A program made the position numbers and the translations under genes. The notes under the pieces are model-generated. The model ran no database searches. It worked only from the letters and a program-made list of their open reading frames with translations, and was not told where the DNA came from. A DNA stretch of 64,000 nt from Allobosea lupini. Lineage in GTDB: Bacteria; Pseudomonadota; Alphaproteobacteria; Rhizobiales; Beijerinckiaceae. Of the stretch, positions 9,801 through 16,534 are shown piece by piece (positions within the stretch are counted from its first letter, which is position 1; every line of letters begins with the position of its first letter). The stretch covers positions 1 through 64,000 of the forward strand of contig NZ_FOAN01000015.1 in assembly GCF_900109525.1 (NCBI RefSeq), read 5' to 3'.

Positions 9801-12800
9801 CTGGCGACCCCTCGGCGCCGATCACCGGATCGACGCCGCTCTTGTTCGGCTTGGCAGATCCGGCCGGCCCGCTGCCTCCGTTCCGACCGGCCTGTGGCCC
9901 TGATGTCGGCTGCGTCTGCACAACGATTGTTCCGCCATGCGAGCCGCCGCCACGCGCTGTTCCCAACCCCCCAAGGCCGCCTGGCAAGGCGGCCGTCCCT
10001 GGCGCGTGATGAGCGAATGTCGTTGCGTTCGCTACATGTCGTGTCCTGTACGTTGCGGGTTGCGGTGCCGCCCGTCCTTGCTCGATCCCGGCATGCAGGC
10101 CCGACACCGTGCCGTAGACGCCCGAGGCGAAGCTCATCAGCTCCATCAGCGGGTTCATGCCGGGATCATCGCCATGAGCCATCAAGTTGAAGGCCGAGAC
10201 GGCGAGGAGCGGCGAGCCGGCCGCGATCGAGGCAAGATCGAGCGTGCGGGCAAATCCGATCGTTCCGCCGGTGGCGCTCTGCATGATCTCGCCGGCATGG
10301 CGGCAATAGGGGGTTCGGCTGTAGGTCGCCCCGATCGAGGTGCGCAGCGACGCGACGGTGGTCATACCTGCGTTTCTGAGCCCGATCGCACGTGAGACTG
10401 AAGCGGTGGCCGGGAAGATCGTCGCTCCCGCCGAGAGCGTCTCCATGATCAGGCGTCCCGGCGTGATCTCGCGCCCGTAGTAGATGTCTTCTCCGAATTC
10501 CTGCAGCTGCCTGCCGCCGACATAGGTACCGGCGACGATAGCAAGTGGAGCCGCGACGACATTGACGCCGGGGATCAGCATCAACAGCGGTGCACCCGCG
10601 GCCACGCCGGTCGCGATCGGGTCGACGTATTTCTCGACGAAGGTCTTGACGTGGGCCTGGTAGGCCTCGGTCTCGACCTTGTCACCCTTAGCCGTGAAGG
10701 CGAGGTTCTGCGGAACGACGATGGTGCCGCTGTCCAACAGGTCGTTGTCGTTCTGGTAAGTCTCGATGAAGGACTTGATGTTTTCCGGCTTGCGTCCATC
10801 GAGGGCGTAGTCGGAACCACGACCATCGACGACATGGTCCTTCCCGTCGGTTCCGCGCACGATCGCGAACAGCATCTGCTGCGAGCCGACGCTGGCATCG
10901 ATGTACTGGAACGGCACGAAGGTGACCTGTGCCTGGTCGCCACCGACGACCTGAATCTTGCCGACCATCCTATCGGCCTCGTCGGCACCGGCGCCGGCCG
11001 ACTGCAACGCCGATTTGAGATTTCTGCCTCCCAGCAGGTGCTCGGCCCCAAAAAGGGCCTTGCCGTCCGGTAGGCTCTGCTGCGCCATCGCACCGAAGGT
11101 CAGCTCGATCTGACGCGTCGCCTCGGTTTGCCTGCCGCGATAATAAGCCGCCTGCATGTTGCTCTGGTGCTGACTCGAATCGTCGTTGAGCAGCTTGGTC
11201 GGCTGGGCCGCGGTGAACACCGCATAATCGTGCCAGGCAACCGCATGCTCGCGTTGCACCCGAAGATCCTTGTCGAGCTCCCGCGTCGCGTCGAGCGCCG
11301 ACAGGATCAGCGCGACCTCTGGATGAACCCAGACCTCCACGCCGTTCATGGTCGACTTGACCGCGCCGGCGAAAGGCGCGACCTCGCCGGGACCGCCAAC
11401 CGGGATCGCCGGCCTTGTCGTTGTGAGCGCGGTGTCGAGCGCTTTCTCGAGCGTCGGGATGGTCTTGCCTGCGATCGCGATATTGACGTCGATCTGCGTA
11501 ATTGTACTCGAAGTGTACGCCTTTTCCGCTGCCTGCTTGCGCTGCTGCGCACCGAGCAGGCCGTTGGGACCGCATCCGGCGACATTGCTCCAAACAATAT
11601 CGATGTCGCGCTCGTGATCGCTGCGCCGGACATTCTTGGCGCCGGGCTGAAAGGTCAGCGGGATGACCAGCGTCTTGTGCTCGTAGACGAAGGTTGCGTA
11701 GAGCTGCCCGTCCTTTGGATCGTCGTCGACCGAGACGCTCTGCAGCGTGCCGGAATACTTGCGCTTACCGTCGGTGAAACCGTCCTGCTCGAAGAGATGC
11801 GGGCTCTTGCTCCGTAGGTTGTTCAGCGCCGCGTCCTCGACCGGCGCAGCCTCGAGCTGCGCGCCAGCAAGGTCTCGTTCGGCATCTGCGAGATCGCTGG
11901 CCTTGACCGCGACGTCGCGGTTGGCTTGCGCCACCTTGCGCTGGTTGCCGGCCGTTTCGAGCATCCGGTCGGCCTCGGCGCGCTCGGGCGTATTGGGCTG
12001 GGTCGTCCGTACCAGCTGCTTTGCGACCAGCTCGCTGATCTCGACATCGAGCAGGTCGGCCTCAGCAGAGAGCTGGCCATATTCGGCGAACCCGGCCCTG
12101 ACACTCTTGTCCCCATGGTCGGATCTGCGATCCGAGACCTTGCTGCTCTCGGGGCTATTCGCCGCCCTGACCTGCTGGGGGTTGGGCCCTTGCGGCCCGC
12201 GCACTTTGATCTTGTCCTCCAACGCATCGACAAGAACGGTTTCCGCCTGCTCGCGTTTCTGGCGGCTCTGCGTCGCCTTGCCGGCAACTTCCTGCGAATC
12301 CTTGAGGTCGGACTGCGCCTGGGCGAGCGGCTTGGTTGCCTTGATCTCGAAGGTGATGCCTTCCGGCGCGAGCGTCTTGGCCAGTGTGCGGTTGGCGCCG
12401 GCGACCGCCGAGCGGTACTCCGGGTCGGCGGCGTAGACCGCGAGCTGGGCGGTCGCTTCGTCGGATTTGGCGCGGGCCTCGACAGCGCGGCCTTCGGCAG
12501 AGCCTTGCGCGGCACGGGCGCGGGCGACTTCCGGATGGACCCACTGGCCATTCGACTGAATCCAGTCGCCGCCGCCTGACGGCATCATCTGCGGCTTCTG
12601 CGCGGTGCCAGGGCCATATTTCTGCTCGGCAGCCGCCGTCTCGACGCCGCGGTCATGCGCCTCCTGGCCTGCGACCGTCGACTCGTCATTGAGGATAATC
12701 GCATTGATCTGGGCGACGAGGACCTGGTTTTCCTTCGCCTTCGCCGGATCGCTGTTGGCCAGCGAGTTCGCCAGCAGCTGCGCCAGCAATATCAAAACAC

Positions 12801-13071
12801 GCTCTTGCTTGGCGATGAGCGCCTGCCCCTGGGGCGTGTTCGCCTGGCCCGGCTTCAGGTCTCCGGCCCAGATGATCTTGGGATTGCGGCCTGCCGCATT
12901 GGTCATGGAGGCGGAGTAGTTCACGCGCGACAGGACGGGCGCCAGCCTCTGGAGAACCTTGCGAACGGCGTCGGCGAGAGCCTTGAGCAGCGACCCGAGC
13001 GGGCTCGTCGACTGCGCGCTCGTGGTCTGGCCAACGAGGCCGCCGTCCGGCTTGTTCACGCGCATGTTCAT
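3856..13071 (-). CDS. Giant (3071 aa) T3SS-locus protein, DUF4781-like domain; candidate effector
   Basis: This single frame of 3071 codons starts at 13071 behind GGGAGG and is read away from the type III operon. It has no classical signal peptide; the Ser/Thr-rich start suits a type III substrate. Residues 180-440 are helical and Ala/Glu-rich. WVHPEV occurs twice, at residues 177 and 581, each followed by helices. Residues about 660-930 resemble DUF4781, ending in a hydrophobic stretch (about 824-850). A Gly/Pro-rich linker lies near 1040-1120. The motif R-Q-[SN]-P-[DE] recurs at about 1163, 1792 and 2216, twice preceded by MPLW. Segments near 2101-2131 and 2308-2372 vaguely recall pertussis-toxin-S1-type ADP-ribosyltransferases (R2310, FTLHST 2336-2341, GYVYR 2368-2372). 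A membrane segment lies at about 2972-2992. Function is unknown; effector status is inferred from location and size. Confidence 0.8.
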   Translation of the reverse strand: MNMRVNKPDGGLVGQTTSAQSTSPLGSLLKALADAVRKVLQRLAPVLSRVNYSASMTNAAGRNPKIIWAGDLKPGQANTPQGQALIAKQERVLILLAQLLANSLANSDPAKAKENQVLVAQINAIILNDESTVAGQEAHDRGVETAAAEQKYGPGTAQKPQMMPSGGGDWIQSNGQWVHPEVARARAAQGSAEGRAVEARAKSDEATAQLAVYAADPEYRSAVAGANRTLAKTLAPEGITFEIKATKPLAQAQSDLKDSQEVAGKATQSRQKREQAETVLVDALEDKIKVRGPQGPNPQQVRAANSPESSKVSDRRSDHGDKSVRAGFAEYGQLSAEADLLDVEISELVAKQLVRTTQPNTPERAEADRMLETAGNQRKVAQANRDVAVKASDLADAERDLAGAQLEAAPVEDAALNNLRSKSPHLFEQDGFTDGKRKYSGTLQSVSVDDDPKDGQLYATFVYEHKTLVIPLTFQPGAKNVRRSDHERDIDIVWSNVAGCGPNGLLGAQQRKQAAEKAYTSSTITQIDVNIAIAGKTIPTLEKALDTALTTTRPAIPVGGPGEVAPFAGAVKSTMNGVEVWVHPEVALILSALDATRELDKDLRVQREHAVAWHDYAVFTAAQPTKLLNDDSSQHQSNMQAAYYRGRQTEATRQIELTFGAMAQQSLPDGKALFGAEHLLGGRNLKSALQSAGAGADEADRMVGKIQVVGGDQAQVTFVPFQYIDASVGSQQMLFAIVRGTDGKDHVVDGRGSDYALDGRKPENIKSFIETYQNDNDLLDSGTIVVPQNLAFTAKGDKVETEAYQAHVKTFVEKYVDPIATGVAAGAPLLMLIPGVNVVAAPLAIVAGTYVGGRQLQEFGEDIYYGREITPGRLIMETLSAGATIFPATASVSRAIGLRNAGMTTVASLRTSIGATYSRTPYCRHAGEIMQSATGGTIGFARTLDLASIAAGSPLLAVSAFNLMAHGDDPGMNPLMELMSFASGVYGTVSGLHAGIEQGRAAPQPATYRTRHVANATTFAHHAPGTAALPGGLGGLGTARGGGSHGGTIVVQTQPTSGPQAGRNGGSGPAGSAKPNKSGVDPVIGAEGSPAPLAAAAALPNVADAVAASQIANVSSTGHGDTGNGNADQQARPGRSAEEGAVNGPRQGEADDRPFMPLWQQTRQSPDGLALPADRRAEMEAAGKDIPPSGWQAAKPWKWQENAPDIRFSLLGRVRINPGPAGDAVKAALGAQVDSTPVGSPTWRSYMAGVGVRSNIRAIGAAMGQGPGAVRDALQSEAGLSIRPNEHRNVTGAQLGLPISHQTAFQFKGADLIAAGEQLIYGDPSQSAFDLMPKAGRVMPAAKGSDQPQGHVVEIVYGLSLRSEAVTLKPGETDVFGAPASNAAGFVRFQDGVPYKKVMLEDKLYLHPAWVTELPTSISKFVPRVALERRYEVAMDATFHQDFTVSREFLDLNQVVLGKLRLRTQVVVNNADDAAALAAAPSTDKLQELLAKGAVDQDQRLTYVRGSGSGLRQSAVPGLPLKETIVDLAGNKRRVWSPGSSRLEVIVNEKFEPRGLINPDRPLLAKAPTTFSHYIPSDGPIFWGLFGDTQNVALTVDRTVAWSVPALPVGVPGVRWLQLPLSASIEGRLFYRTKLPETAPAVAAERTTSWEFPQGDGLTLAVEGPRWLKRLDARAETGRVAVFPRGGNEAVGKWLSQLESVASPSQKQAVADFRRDVLPGLKDESFLTPAQVSAVHDFIAGQARPKTGRPEDGVVVLRPGALELPLKAWYETHGFTVEISRRDPMPLWDTARQNPETLRVSSEQDGESTGRPAKPATEIPDALKPYLWSVGSSHALDAASGPGDLRHLTDGTGATPEDIMARIRDRLEQEANKPEPRDLSAAAQPSGGPTHQLIAKGRGLVGQSPDKKVDGSLNRVLDYLAGARESTPGYRQAIVDLGHIVRHIENPGQGAFDARLQAALDRADSFALSRALGSGAEWPVTVSLQPAAPKPAAGQQTASVPPSASAMPVRTAGSDALLAPDAVSVIGQHGVSLMPNLSATVRSAKAFKPTPDDVLAVGQFPLPSTDPAIQTRFALTMQLPVDVYGQQVGAPGPGLRTADTQFFDTYAAAAVAVATLPPPKGSLRGGFVYKVQADAKDIAGIGTLAEIPVDWLPAAQFIYRSGDVFPAIALRPVAGASATNQPAIVTQTPAIPTAQPHVGQAGIANKASTDPIAEARQSPDITARPAYAGPDSGLRKSFVDPANAYWRKKTANGKLPEPDDQMKAQTAYLAIAQSPDDHALKGRPLHKKVTDYATRRVPHLLGSHDYTAIRYIEGPVPPQQIMGGGGPHPALNLSEFTLHSTFEGAREAVQQRPASANRKGRKQAAPGGYVYRLVGPKDKLTEAIASGVIDPKLVEGGLRIFDDGSVYPYSVANRDATYAPKPGETFVKADRPLEGKDKRRIMLTSVGYVGGAAFGAYTTARIGTGSHIGARDLLSSLAIYAWLFRGGVAGIRQGAKIRLQKRQDSAALVSNVAHDNFKPGEAVLDQLNRQVTGGRGRRLGIAKPDRERYADAIETAQQAIAKGKAPEPDTMKVVREAVVDVATQPLLGRRGYIHRVGNKSEIETAAAELHQDPTQSTPWLTIADAHLDILARRTTGWRGAVWGHSRADRMNYLLAFETLRANRLDAEAMKVLETAPGRLISPNTPTGRILEFARYASFGISNANTTRLVTNPFLDPAAYRYLGVLDTFGGAADLASNSASAAFLFGNMPGVIGTASKRGVGDADFNASKKAADELHAASTGGNVPATAAQPKSAPPTQGTGSGSAGKNKKPHPTYPATSGGGKIIGPIRRFFVGGGDPRAVYHDGRLPDGPPEADGTQKYKPMHKPSLIQRWPQYASAGDTYGMVPFFVADSIHAANAFAAGQPVLGGIELLKVAADWYVFRGAQKDYIDEYRSNRGMGPIVWHSRVTDMFNAPLNGAERNPSSIDKPWLRYGLPPLVLLGAAVAVRVGLSLVFPWEPIEEPPQPVPTPDPAPAPDPMQTPPLYGPGGPNRPIANLHGDAGEEPIDSNVPVVKSLMRFVTTEEKSGSTLAA

Positions 13072-13244
13072 GAAGGCCTCCCGACGCTGCCGCCGGCTGC
13101 ACCCTGGCTATCTCGCGCGCCAGGTCGATGGCGGAGAAAGCCGGAGCGCAGCCGGAGATGACGCGCGCCACCATGCGGCGGCGAGCGTTGATGGCTTGGA
13201 GGGCGGTGGCCGGTCGGCCACGCCAGGGCGCTGCAAGAGCGCGA

Positions 13245-13409
13245 TCAGGCGTTCGGACGCTGCTTGGCTGCGTCGAGACTGACCTTCTTCTCAGTCGTCT
13301 TGGTGGTGATTTCCGCCGACTTCACGATGGCGCGGTTGAAGGCGGCTTCCATCTGCTGGATCGCATTCTCCGGCGTGGTTGTATTCTGGACGGACGAGGT
13401 TCCGGACAT
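13245..13409 (-). CDS. 54-aa T3SS-locus protein, needle/filament-like candidate
   Basis: This small protein has a Ser/Thr-rich start (MSGTSSVQNTTT) and a helical remainder (ENAIQQMEAAFNRAI, ITTKTTEKKVSLDAAKQ) with no cysteine, tryptophan or signal peptide. That composition suits secreted type III filament or needle subunits such as the NopA/HrpA class, but no family signature is secure. The ATG at 13409 was preferred over an upstream start because similarity-like composition begins there. It lies 173 bp before the giant gene on the same strand, directly below the AT-rich control region. The system needs an SctF-type subunit and none is otherwise evident. Confidence 0.55.
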   Translation of the reverse strand: MSGTSSVQNTTTPENAIQQMEAAFNRAIVKSAEITTKTTEKKVSLDAAKQRPNA

Positions 13410-13821
13410 CGCAGACTCCGTTTTTGACGTGCTCTGGATCGGACCGGTGCGGGATCTTCGATGCCCCGGCTCCGGCACCCGAGCGACCAGAAAGTCGCTC
13501 AAGGCAGGGAAACGTTAATATCGATAAAGGATTCGTCAAGCACTCAAATCAAAGAACCTGACATTATTCCAGATTATGAATGCAAATATAAAGTTCCCAT
13601 TAGATCCGAATGGAACTAAATTGGCAACTATAATTCTACGAAATTCGAACCAACTAGGTATTGCCTTATGAATTCATAATTCAGAAAGGCATTAACTGAT
13701 CGCCACTGGAATTTAGACTGCAATAGGCGTTGACATCGGGAAAACCCCACCCCTAACCTTGCCGGCAGCGTCAACCCGGCGACGCGACTGTGCCGTTCCG
13801 TGAATCCCGAGGAGAGCAGCG
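13410..13821. promoter_or_regulatory. AT-rich divergent control region of the T3SS locus
   Basis: The 412 bp between the leftward 54-aa gene and the rightward secretion operon is markedly AT-rich (especially 13500-13700) against a very GC-rich surround. It holds the palindrome at 13666-13679 and a half-site TTATGAAT at 13574-13581. It presumably contains both divergent promoters. AT-rich promoters of this kind are typical targets of silencing and of dedicated type III activators. No rhizobial tts box was recognised. Confidence 0.6.
13666..13679. promoter_or_regulatory. Palindrome TTATGAATTCATAA (copy 1)
   Basis: This perfect 14-bp palindrome lies 143 bp upstream of the first gene of the rightward secretion operon. 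The identical 14 bp recurs at 28923-28936 in the other divergent control region of the same system, so it is a candidate binding site for a regulator of the whole locus. Confidence 0.6.
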
Positions 13822-14079
13822 ATGAGCGTGCAACCGGTCAATACCGCTCTGGCGAGCGGGTCGGTCGACAACAACGGCAGCAGCGCCGGCTTCGATGATG
13901 CGATCGCAGCAGCACAGCAGCGCAACACCGGCGCCGAAGGCGCCGATCAGCAGGATGAGATCAGCCAGGACGAGCTCGCCCGGATGGTCGGCCAATACGG
14001 GTCCCAGATCATGTCCATGCTGCTGATGCCTCGCATGACCGACATGCTGGGCGAGGTCATGGCCGACGAGGAGGGTTGA
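13822..14079 (+). CDS. 85-aa protein heading the T3SS operon, unassigned
   Basis: First gene of the rightward operon, with a GAGGAG ribosome site just upstream. The 85-residue product has a Ser/Asn/Ala-rich start (MSVQPVNTALASGSVDNNGSS), an acidic, Gln-rich middle (EGADQQDEISQDEL) and a methionine-rich amphipathic helix (GSQIMSMLLMPRMTDML), with no signal peptide. Position just before SctI suggests a secreted structural or early substrate protein. It lacks recognisable needle (SctF) features. It is not a family I recognise. A 40-bp gap with its own GGAGG separates it from sctI. Confidence 0.65.
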   Translation: MSVQPVNTALASGSVDNNGSSAGFDDAIAAAQQRNTGAEGADQQDEISQDELARMVGQYGSQIMSMLLMPRMTDMLGEVMADEEG

Positions 14080-14119
14080 CCGTAACCAGTTCGCACAAAT
14101 CCATTTTCCGGAGGCACAG

Positions 14120-14530
14120 ATGACGATCGCAAACGGGCTGCCGACAACCTCGTTGTCTAGCTCCACGCTGATCATTCAGGCCGGCGCCGAGCAGCAGCCT
14201 GCCTTTGACCATGCTGCGGAAGCGGCAGCGCGCCAGCAGAGCTGGCCGGCGCGGGCCGGAGCCTTGGCCGATCCCGGCCAGCTCGCCTCTGAGCTGACGA
14301 ACCGGATGGACGGCTTCCTGCGCCGGGCTGGTGAGAGCGCGCGTGAGCAGGCCTTGTCGACCACCTCTCTACCAGAGGCAACGGAGCGCACCGCATTGGA
14401 CAGCCGGCAGCTCGATCGCGTGATCGAATCGATGAATCGCTCCTTCGAGTTCGCCGTGCAGACGCAGCTCGTCGTCCGTGGCGCAACGCAGACGACCGGT
14501 TCAGCCAATACCGTGCTCAAGGGGCAGTAA
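14120..14530 (+). CDS. sctI: SctI, T3SS inner rod / needle adaptor (NolB-like)
   Basis: The 136-residue protein ends in the helix expected for the inner-rod family (FEFAVQTQLVVRGATQTTGSANTVLKGQ region, residues about 109-136). In SctI proteins this helix is preceded by a variable secreted N-terminus and lines the export apparatus exit where the needle attaches. The order SctI-SctJ-SctK-SctL-SctN is the rhizobial nolB-rhcJ-nolU-nolV-rhcN order, which supports the call. A strong GGAGG site lies 8 bp before the ATG. The N-terminal hundred residues are not recognisably conserved, as usual for this family. Confidence 0.75.
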   Translation: MTIANGLPTTSLSSSTLIIQAGAEQQPAFDHAAEAAARQQSWPARAGALADPGQLASELTNRMDGFLRRAGESAREQALSTTSLPEATERTALDSRQLDRVIESMNRSFEFAVQTQLVVRGATQTTGSANTVLKGQ

Positions 14531-14538
14531 ACGGGTCG

Positions 14539-15303
14539 GTGCCCATCATGTCGAAGGCTCGTCGCAGCCGTATCCTGGCTCTGCTTTGCTGCGCCGCGCT
14601 GCTGACCGGCTGCAAGGTCGATCTCTACACGAATCTCGACGAGCCGCAGGCCAATGAGATGGTGGCGATTTTGCTGCAGAGTGGCATTCCGGCCGGCCGC
14701 AGCGTGCAGAAGGGCGGAAGGTTGACCGTGACGGTCGAGGAGGCACGCTTCGCTGATGCCGTCACGATCCTCAGCCGCAGCGGCCTCCCGCGGCAAGAGT
14801 TCCAAACGCTCGGCGACGTCTTCAAGAAGGACGGCCTTGTTTCCTCGCCGGTCCAGGACCGGGCGCGGATGATATTTGCCCTGAGCCAGGAATTGTCACG
14901 CACCGTCGCCGCGATCGACGGCGTGCTGACCGCCCGTGTCCATCTCGTGCTTCCAGAGAACGACGCGCTGCGGCAGAATCTCTTGCCGTCCTCAGCCGCG
15001 GTCTTCATTCGGCACGATCCCAAGATCGCGATCGACGGCAAGCTGGCTTCGATCAAGATGCTGATCGCCAACGGCGTCGCGGGGCTGAGCTATGACCGAG
15101 TCTCCGTCGTGGTGGTGCCGGCCGAGCGCAATGCCGCAGTGCTGCAGGCCGCGCCGGGCGGAGAGACCGTCTCGTCGCACACCAACTTGCCCTGGCCGGC
15201 CATCACCGGAGCGGTCGCCGGCTGCGCCGTGATCGTCGGCGGGGCGTTGCTGTTGCGCCGCCGTCGCTACTATCGGCTCTCGGAGGGAACGGGTGAGCGA
15301 TGA
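14539..15303 (+). CDS. sctJ: SctJ, T3SS inner-membrane ring lipoprotein
   Basis: YscJ/FliF-type lipoprotein forming the periplasmic inner ring. It has a lipoprotein signal with lipobox LTGC (Cys at about residue 24), followed by VDLYTNLDEPQANEMVAILLQSGIPA, which is the RBM1 domain start. The linker LSRSGLPRQEFQTLGDVF and the RBM2 domain VLTARVHLVLPENDALRQN...AAVFIRHDP follow. A C-terminal membrane helix (about residues 218-238) is followed by RRRRYY. The usual length is about 250 residues. The start is either GTG at 14539 or ATG at 14548; both leave the signal intact. The last codons overlap sctK (GTGA-type coupling). Confidence 0.95.
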   Translation: MPIMSKARRSRILALLCCAALLTGCKVDLYTNLDEPQANEMVAILLQSGIPAGRSVQKGGRLTVTVEEARFADAVTILSRSGLPRQEFQTLGDVFKKDGLVSSPVQDRARMIFALSQELSRTVAAIDGVLTARVHLVLPENDALRQNLLPSSAAVFIRHDPKIAIDGKLASIKMLIANGVAGLSYDRVSVVVVPAERNAAVLQAAPGGETVSSHTNLPWPAITGAVAGCAVIVGGALLLRRRRYYRLSEGTGER

Positions 15304-15935
15304 CCGGCGCGCTGGCACGATCCAAAGACGCATCTGTCGCTTGGCCACGCTTCGCCGCCAGCCCAGCTGGTTACGTGGCACCCGAGCGACTGGCGGCCGC
15401 ATTCGACGATGCGATCACGCCAGAAGCTTGCTGCAGGCTCCTCGCCTTGCCGCGCCTGGAGGCCCGGCTTTCCGAATTGCTCTGCGCCCGGAACGGGCTC
15501 TCGGCGGGGCTCGCACCGGAGGTCGTGTCCGATTCCGACCGCAGCGTCCTGCTGCTGACCCCGGCCCTGCTGCACGGGCTGGTTCGCCGGGCCGGCGCGA
15601 TTTACTTGTCCGGCGCGCTGTCACAGATCGTGCTCGCAAACGATGTGCGTGCGCTCGACAAGGCGCTCGGGCCAGGTGTCTTTGCTCGCGCCATGGCGAG
15701 GCGAGATCTCGGCGATCCGGCCAATGCGCCTACGCCATCGGCCGTTTCGGAACTGGTCGAGCAGATCGACCGTGCAGGCTGGAGCTGCCTGCTGGCCTGG
15801 GCGGCTCAATTGCCGACAGAGATCGGTGCGCGATTGCGCCTGCGGATGCCCGGACAGGTCCTGCCGCTGGACGCGATCACGCCCGATCTTGGAAGATCGA
15901 TCATCGAGGCGGCGCATCGCGCCGAGGCGGCATGA
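15300..15935 (+). CDS. sctK: SctK, T3SS sorting-platform accessory (NolU-like)
   Basis: This 211-residue cytoplasmic protein lies between SctJ and SctL, the place of NolU in rhizobial systems, and shows the low-complexity Ala/Leu-rich helical character of SctK (YscK) proteins. SctK links the SctQ pods of the sorting platform to the inner-membrane ring. Visible points are AAFDDAITPEACCRLLALPRL near residue 35-55 and VLPLDAITPDLGRSIIEAAH at the end. It overlaps sctJ by 4 bp and sctL by 4 bp (ATGA), so translation is coupled. The call leans mainly on gene order. Confidence 0.75.
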   Translation: MTGALARSKDASVAWPRFAASPAGYVAPERLAAAFDDAITPEACCRLLALPRLEARLSELLCARNGLSAGLAPEVVSDSDRSVLLLTPALLHGLVRRAGAIYLSGALSQIVLANDVRALDKALGPGVFARAMARRDLGDPANAPTPSAVSELVEQIDRAGWSCLLAWAAQLPTEIGARLRLRMPGQVLPLDAITPDLGRSIIEAAHRAEAA

Positions 15936-16534
15936 CTGCAGCGGCCGACCTGCCGAGCCGGCCGCCGCGCGGGCTCGTCCCGGCGGAGCAGGCGGCCGCC
16001 TGGGGGGACGGCTTCATCTTTCTCGACGCCGCGCGGCAGACTGCGCGTGCGATCGAGGCCGCGGCCCGTGAAGAGGCCGCGCGGATGCTGTCTCAGGCCG
16101 CGGCTGCAGGGCGCGAGCGTGGCGAGGCTGAGGCCGCGGAGCGAACCGGCCGGGCCATCGCGGACATCGACGCCTATTTTGCCGGCCTGTCCGGTTCCCT
16201 TGCCGATATCGCCTTCGAGATCGTGCGCGACGTTATCGACCAGTTCGACCGCCGCGACATCGTGGCCATGGCTGCGCTGAAGGCGCTTTCGGCTTTCCGC
16301 CGCAGTCGAACGCTGACCGTTCGCGTCCATCCCGAACATGTCGAGGCGGTGACCGAAACGCTGCAGGACGCGATCAGGACCGGCGGCCTCGAGCTTGCGC
16401 TGGAGGTCAGCGGCGATCCGGGTCTCGCTCGCGACGGTTGCCTGCTGACGAGCGACATCACCACCATAGACGCTGGTATCGACAGCCAGATCGAGGCGCT
16501 CCGCCGCGGGCTGCTACGCCGGTCGACGCCATGA
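15932..16534 (+). CDS. sctL: SctL, T3SS ATPase stator
   Basis: HrpE/YscL/FliH-type stator of 200 residues that ties the ATPase SctN to the sorting platform. The N-terminal half is a charged coiled coil (AREEAARMLSQAAAAGRERGEAEAAERTGR split over residues about 45-75). The C-terminal globular part contains IVRDVIDQFDRRDIVAMAALKAL and LTVRVHPEHVEAV, the characteristic V-R-V-H-P block, then LTSDITTIDAGIDSQIEAL. The start overlaps the sctK stop (ATGA) and the stop overlaps the sctN start. Upstream in-frame codons are antisense-like readings of sctK and are not part of the gene. Confidence 0.9.
   Translation: MTAAADLPSRPPRGLVPAEQAAAWGDGFIFLDAARQTARAIEAAAREEAARMLSQAAAAGRERGEAEAAERTGRAIADIDAYFAGLSGSLADIAFEIVRDVIDQFDRRDIVAMAALKALSAFRRSRTLTVRVHPEHVEAVTETLQDAIRTGGLELALEVSGDPGLARDGCLLTSDITTIDAGIDSQIEALRRGLLRRSTP

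Noticed and set aside
13410..13821. A rhizobial tts box in the T3SS control region
   Set aside because: Scanned by eye for the GTCAG-N-TT-TCGAAAGCT-type pattern and did not find a convincing match here or in 28751-29049.
13822..14079. 85-aa protein as the needle protein SctF
   Set aside because: Lacks the needle-family pattern and has an unusual Met-rich helix; kept as unassigned.
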